Shown piece after piece: positions 26,592-28,579 of a DNA stretch of 28,579 bases. Positions within the stretch are counted from its first letter, which is position 1, and each line of letters starts with the position of its first letter. Position numbers and translations under genes: made by a program. Source of the stretch: a virus; the IMG/VR virus record IMGVR_UViG_3300032431_000032, positions 1 to 28,579 of that record; one strand, written 5' to 3'. The notes beneath the pieces are model-generated. The model saw nothing but the letters and a program-made list of their open reading frames with translations. It was not told the DNA's origin and made no database searches.

Positions 26592-27869
26592 TCAGGTGCG
26601 GACGGTGATGTTGTCGGTTGCTGCCGGTGTCCCGGTGAGCCCGACCTGCGCTGCGGTAACGAATGCGTCCACCTGGATCGTGTTCTTGGAACCGGGTGTG
26701 TACGCCACGGCAGTCGTGCAGTTGGTGATGAAACCCGACGTGACACGCTGTCGTGTTCCGGAAACCCTGACCCCGGCCATGCTGGCGGCGTTGAACTCGA
26801 TAGCAAGGACCGATGCCACCTGATTCGAGGTGCCGGAAAGAACGAGACCGTCATTTGTGTGGCTGTTGCCGGACAAACGGACCTGTCCGAACTGGCTCCT
26901 TGCACACTCGACCAGCATCGCCGTTCTGGATGCAGCGTCAACCGGGGGCCTCATCGTGATATCGATCTGGTCGATCTGTGTGAGGTCGGCGTTCGCTGTG
27001 AGATGGAGTGCGTCACGCCTCGATCCCGCATTCAAGATTTTTAACTGCGAAATGGTGCATTTGGTGGCGTCGATCTGGATGTTGTCGCCGTCACCGATCA
27101 ACCGGTCGAAATGAACGACAGTGCCCACATATGTTCCCTTGTCGCCACCGTTGGCGTACGTGTGCAGGACTGCCACTTGGTCGCAGTTGCCGTCGTAGTT
27201 TGCAGAAACCTCGAACGATGCACCCCAGTCGCCATTGAAAGCGGATGAGATGTTTCCGACCTGGGCGTTGTGTGGCCCTCGGAAGTGAAACCCGATCCCA
27301 TCGTTGTTTCGACAGCGCACGTCGCCGATGTACGTCTCGGGAAGATCGGTCCAGTCGCTTTGGCCGGTCTTGGCCCCGCATTCCGAGTAGTAGCCGGCCC
27401 CCGACGCGTCACGCACGAGGACACCATGCACCGTGTATCCCTTGCCGTAGATCCTGATTCCCCCGCCGCTGGTGTTGTTGGCCTTGTTGCCGTTGACCTG
27501 TAGGTCTCTGATGGCGAATCCGTACGGGACGTTCTCCGACGAGAACCAGGCGTCAGTGTTGGTCAGCGAAGAAAAGCCGACCGTCCTGATTACATCATCG
27601 TTCGCACCTGCGGCCAGCTTGATCTCCGTGACGGCGAAACCCGCTCCCCTGAGCGCAACCCTCGACGGGAGCACGAGAGCTTGCGACACGACGAAGATGC
27701 CTTCCGGCAGCAACACCTCGCCGCCGCCAGCGGCAGCCACGGCATCAATCTTCGCTTGGATGTGAGTATACGAGTCGGTCGAATCGTTGCCGAACGACGA
27801 AGCGACAGTGAACTGCGCCAAGCGGTTGTGCTCTACCGTGTGGCCCGCATCACCAATACTGAAAGTCAT
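26592..27869 (-). CDS. Tail spike with pectate-lyase-like beta-helix
   Basis: A 425-residue protein, probably the receptor-binding spike or a glycan-degrading enzyme on the tail. The N-terminus contains SYTHIQAKIDAVAAAGGGEV and LLPEGIFVVSQALVLPSRVA followed by LRGAG. This is the signature (D/S-T-x-x-I-Q-x-A...GGG-V-x-(L/F)P-x-G-x-(Y/F)) of the Pectate_lyase_3 / right-handed beta-helix family. The rest (residues about 110-420) is a run of short beta strands with Asn and Gly turns. The start lies 1 base after the tail-fibre stop (TGAAATG). The gene looks richer in A+T than its neighbours, especially near 27030-27060, which may mark a recent exchange of a host-range module. Confidence 0.8.
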   Translation of the reverse strand: MTFSIGDAGHTVEHNRLAQFTVASSFGNDSTDSYTHIQAKIDAVAAAGGGEVLLPEGIFVVSQALVLPSRVALRGAGFAVTEIKLAAGANDDVIRTVGFSSLTNTDAWFSSENVPYGFAIRDLQVNGNKANNTSGGGIRIYGKGYTVHGVLVRDASGAGYYSECGAKTGQSDWTDLPETYIGDVRCRNNDGIGFHFRGPHNAQVGNISSAFNGDWGASFEVSANYDGNCDQVAVLHTYANGGDKGTYVGTVVHFDRLIGDGDNIQIDATKCTISQLKILNAGSRRDALHLTANADLTQIDQIDITMRPPVDAASRTAMLVECARSQFGQVRLSGNSHTNDGLVLSGTSNQVASVLAIEFNAASMAGVRVSGTRQRVTSGFITNCTTAVAYTPGSKNTIQVDAFVTAAQVGLTGTPAATDNITVRT

Positions 27870-27870
27870 T

Positions 27871-28579
27871 TCACGACACCCTTACGAGTAGAAGTCCGAT
27901 GACCCCATACGCCCCCGCCGTGTCTGCTGCGGCGTTGCCAAACCGAGTGAAACCCACTCGGACGTACGGTTTCGCAGCAGGCCACGATTCCCCCGATTCG
28001 ATCGCCAGTTCTTGCACCACCTTGTCGCCGCCCACGGTCAGCGTGGCACCCGCTGGGCCGGGCAACGCAGCCACGGCATCGCCAACGGCGTATCCGTTAA
28101 CCGCAAGGGCGGTGATGGAGATGTCCCCACCGGCAGCATCGAGTGCCATACCGACGACGAACACGTCGAACGTCAACCAATGAGCCACACCTCTTTCCGC
28201 TGGCCGTATCACGCACGACATCTCCGAAGATCCTGCTGCGGGCGTGGAAATGATCGGCGTGTCGTTCGAGACCGTCTCGGTTGCCAACGTGACCGCCCTT
28301 AGATCACCGGCCGGCAGCCAAAGCTCCGTCCGACGCGACTGGTACGCAAGCGCATCCGTCGCTGCCTGCTGCGTCCGGTTGGCCTTCACATAGGCGGTCG
28401 TCGCCAACTGCGTTGTGTTGGTTGCGGTGACGGCGGTAGGTGCAACAGGCACGCCGGTGAACGTCGGCGAGGCCAGCGGGGCCGTTTTGGTCACGATGTC
28501 AGCGAGCGACTGGTTTACGGTTCCTCCGTTGAACCAAGCAGGGAACGGGCCAAGGAACGGGTCGAAAATGAGCGGCGCA
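27871..28579 (-). CDS. Tail fibre protein (N-terminus beyond window edge)
   Basis: The frame is open from the stop at 27871 to the right edge, about 236 codons. A GTG at 28494 could serve as a start, but the frame continues upstream with DPFLGPFPAWFNGGTVNQSL, which belongs to the same protein, so the true start is outside. Residues after TVNQSLADI carry TKTAPLASPTFTGVPVAPTA and TQLATTAYVKA, the phage tail-fibre linker motif. The C-terminal part is a beta-rich domain (LTFDVFVVGMALDAAGGDIS, then KPYVRVGFTRFGN) that may bind a surface ligand. The tail spike gene follows after 1 base. Confidence 0.8.
   Translation of the reverse strand, partial: APLIFDPFLGPFPAWFNGGTVNQSLADIVTKTAPLASPTFTGVPVAPTAVTATNTTQLATTAYVKANRTQQAATDALAYQSRRTELWLPAGDLRAVTLATETVSNDTPIISTPAAGSSEMSCVIRPAERGVAHWLTFDVFVVGMALDAAGGDISITALAVNGYAVGDAVAALPGPAGATLTVGGDKVVQELAIESGESWPAAKPYVRVGFTRFGNAAADTAGAYGVIGLLLVRVS

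Overview
The window is part of the genome of a GC-rich, tailed, double-stranded DNA phage (siphovirus gene order). The host is most likely an actinobacterium: base composition, the GTGA/ATGA-coupled genes and the protein families all resemble actinophages, although no host gene is present to prove it. Every supported gene lies on the minus strand, so transcription runs from high to low coordinates. About 58 genes are packed tightly, most joined by 4-base stop/start overlaps. I found no convincing plus-strand gene, tRNA, CRISPR array or insertion sequence.

Reading in the direction of transcription, the right edge (28579-26592) holds the end of the tail region: a tail-fibre protein that runs off the window, and a pectate-lyase-fold tail spike. 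A 208-base control region (26591-26384) follows. The recombination block comes next (26383-22366): a Gam-like protein, an ERF-family annealing protein, a RusA-like resolvase and a phage adenine methyltransferase, with small conserved proteins between them. After a 16-base-pair hairpin comes a replication initiator (20930-21706). Its gene contains three 24-base repeats that look like origin iterons, much as the lambda origin lies inside gene O. From about 20930 to 12604 is a long run of small accessory genes: zinc ribbons, a ribbon-helix-helix protein, tiny membrane proteins, a secreted protein with a duplicated motif, a pair of paralogues, two HNH proteins, a cytosine-methylase-like protein and a stand-alone CHC2 zinc finger. 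A ParB-like protein, a P-loop protein and a ParB-methyltransferase fusion lead into the packaging and head genes (9345-929): small and large terminase, a small membrane protein, portal, prohead protease, HK97-type capsid, a probable decoration protein, a head protein with a basic tail, connector and tail terminator. The left edge cuts the tail tube gene.

The left edge would continue into tape measure and minor tail genes, and the right edge begins with the last tail genes. The contig is therefore probably a circularly permuted genome with the tail and perhaps lysis block outside the window. No integrase, repressor, lysin, DNA polymerase or helicase is visible, so lifestyle is undetermined.

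The most interesting signal is regulatory. Five gene starts share an almost identical leader (AAGGAGCATCCACCC directly before the start codon). In three of them, at 12546, 18651 and 26383, the leader lies below a promoter-like pair whose -10 box is overlapped by an inverted repeat (GAACA-N8-TGTTC). This resembles the start-associated sequences of cluster K mycobacteriophages but has a different sequence, and may be a phage-encoded regulon.
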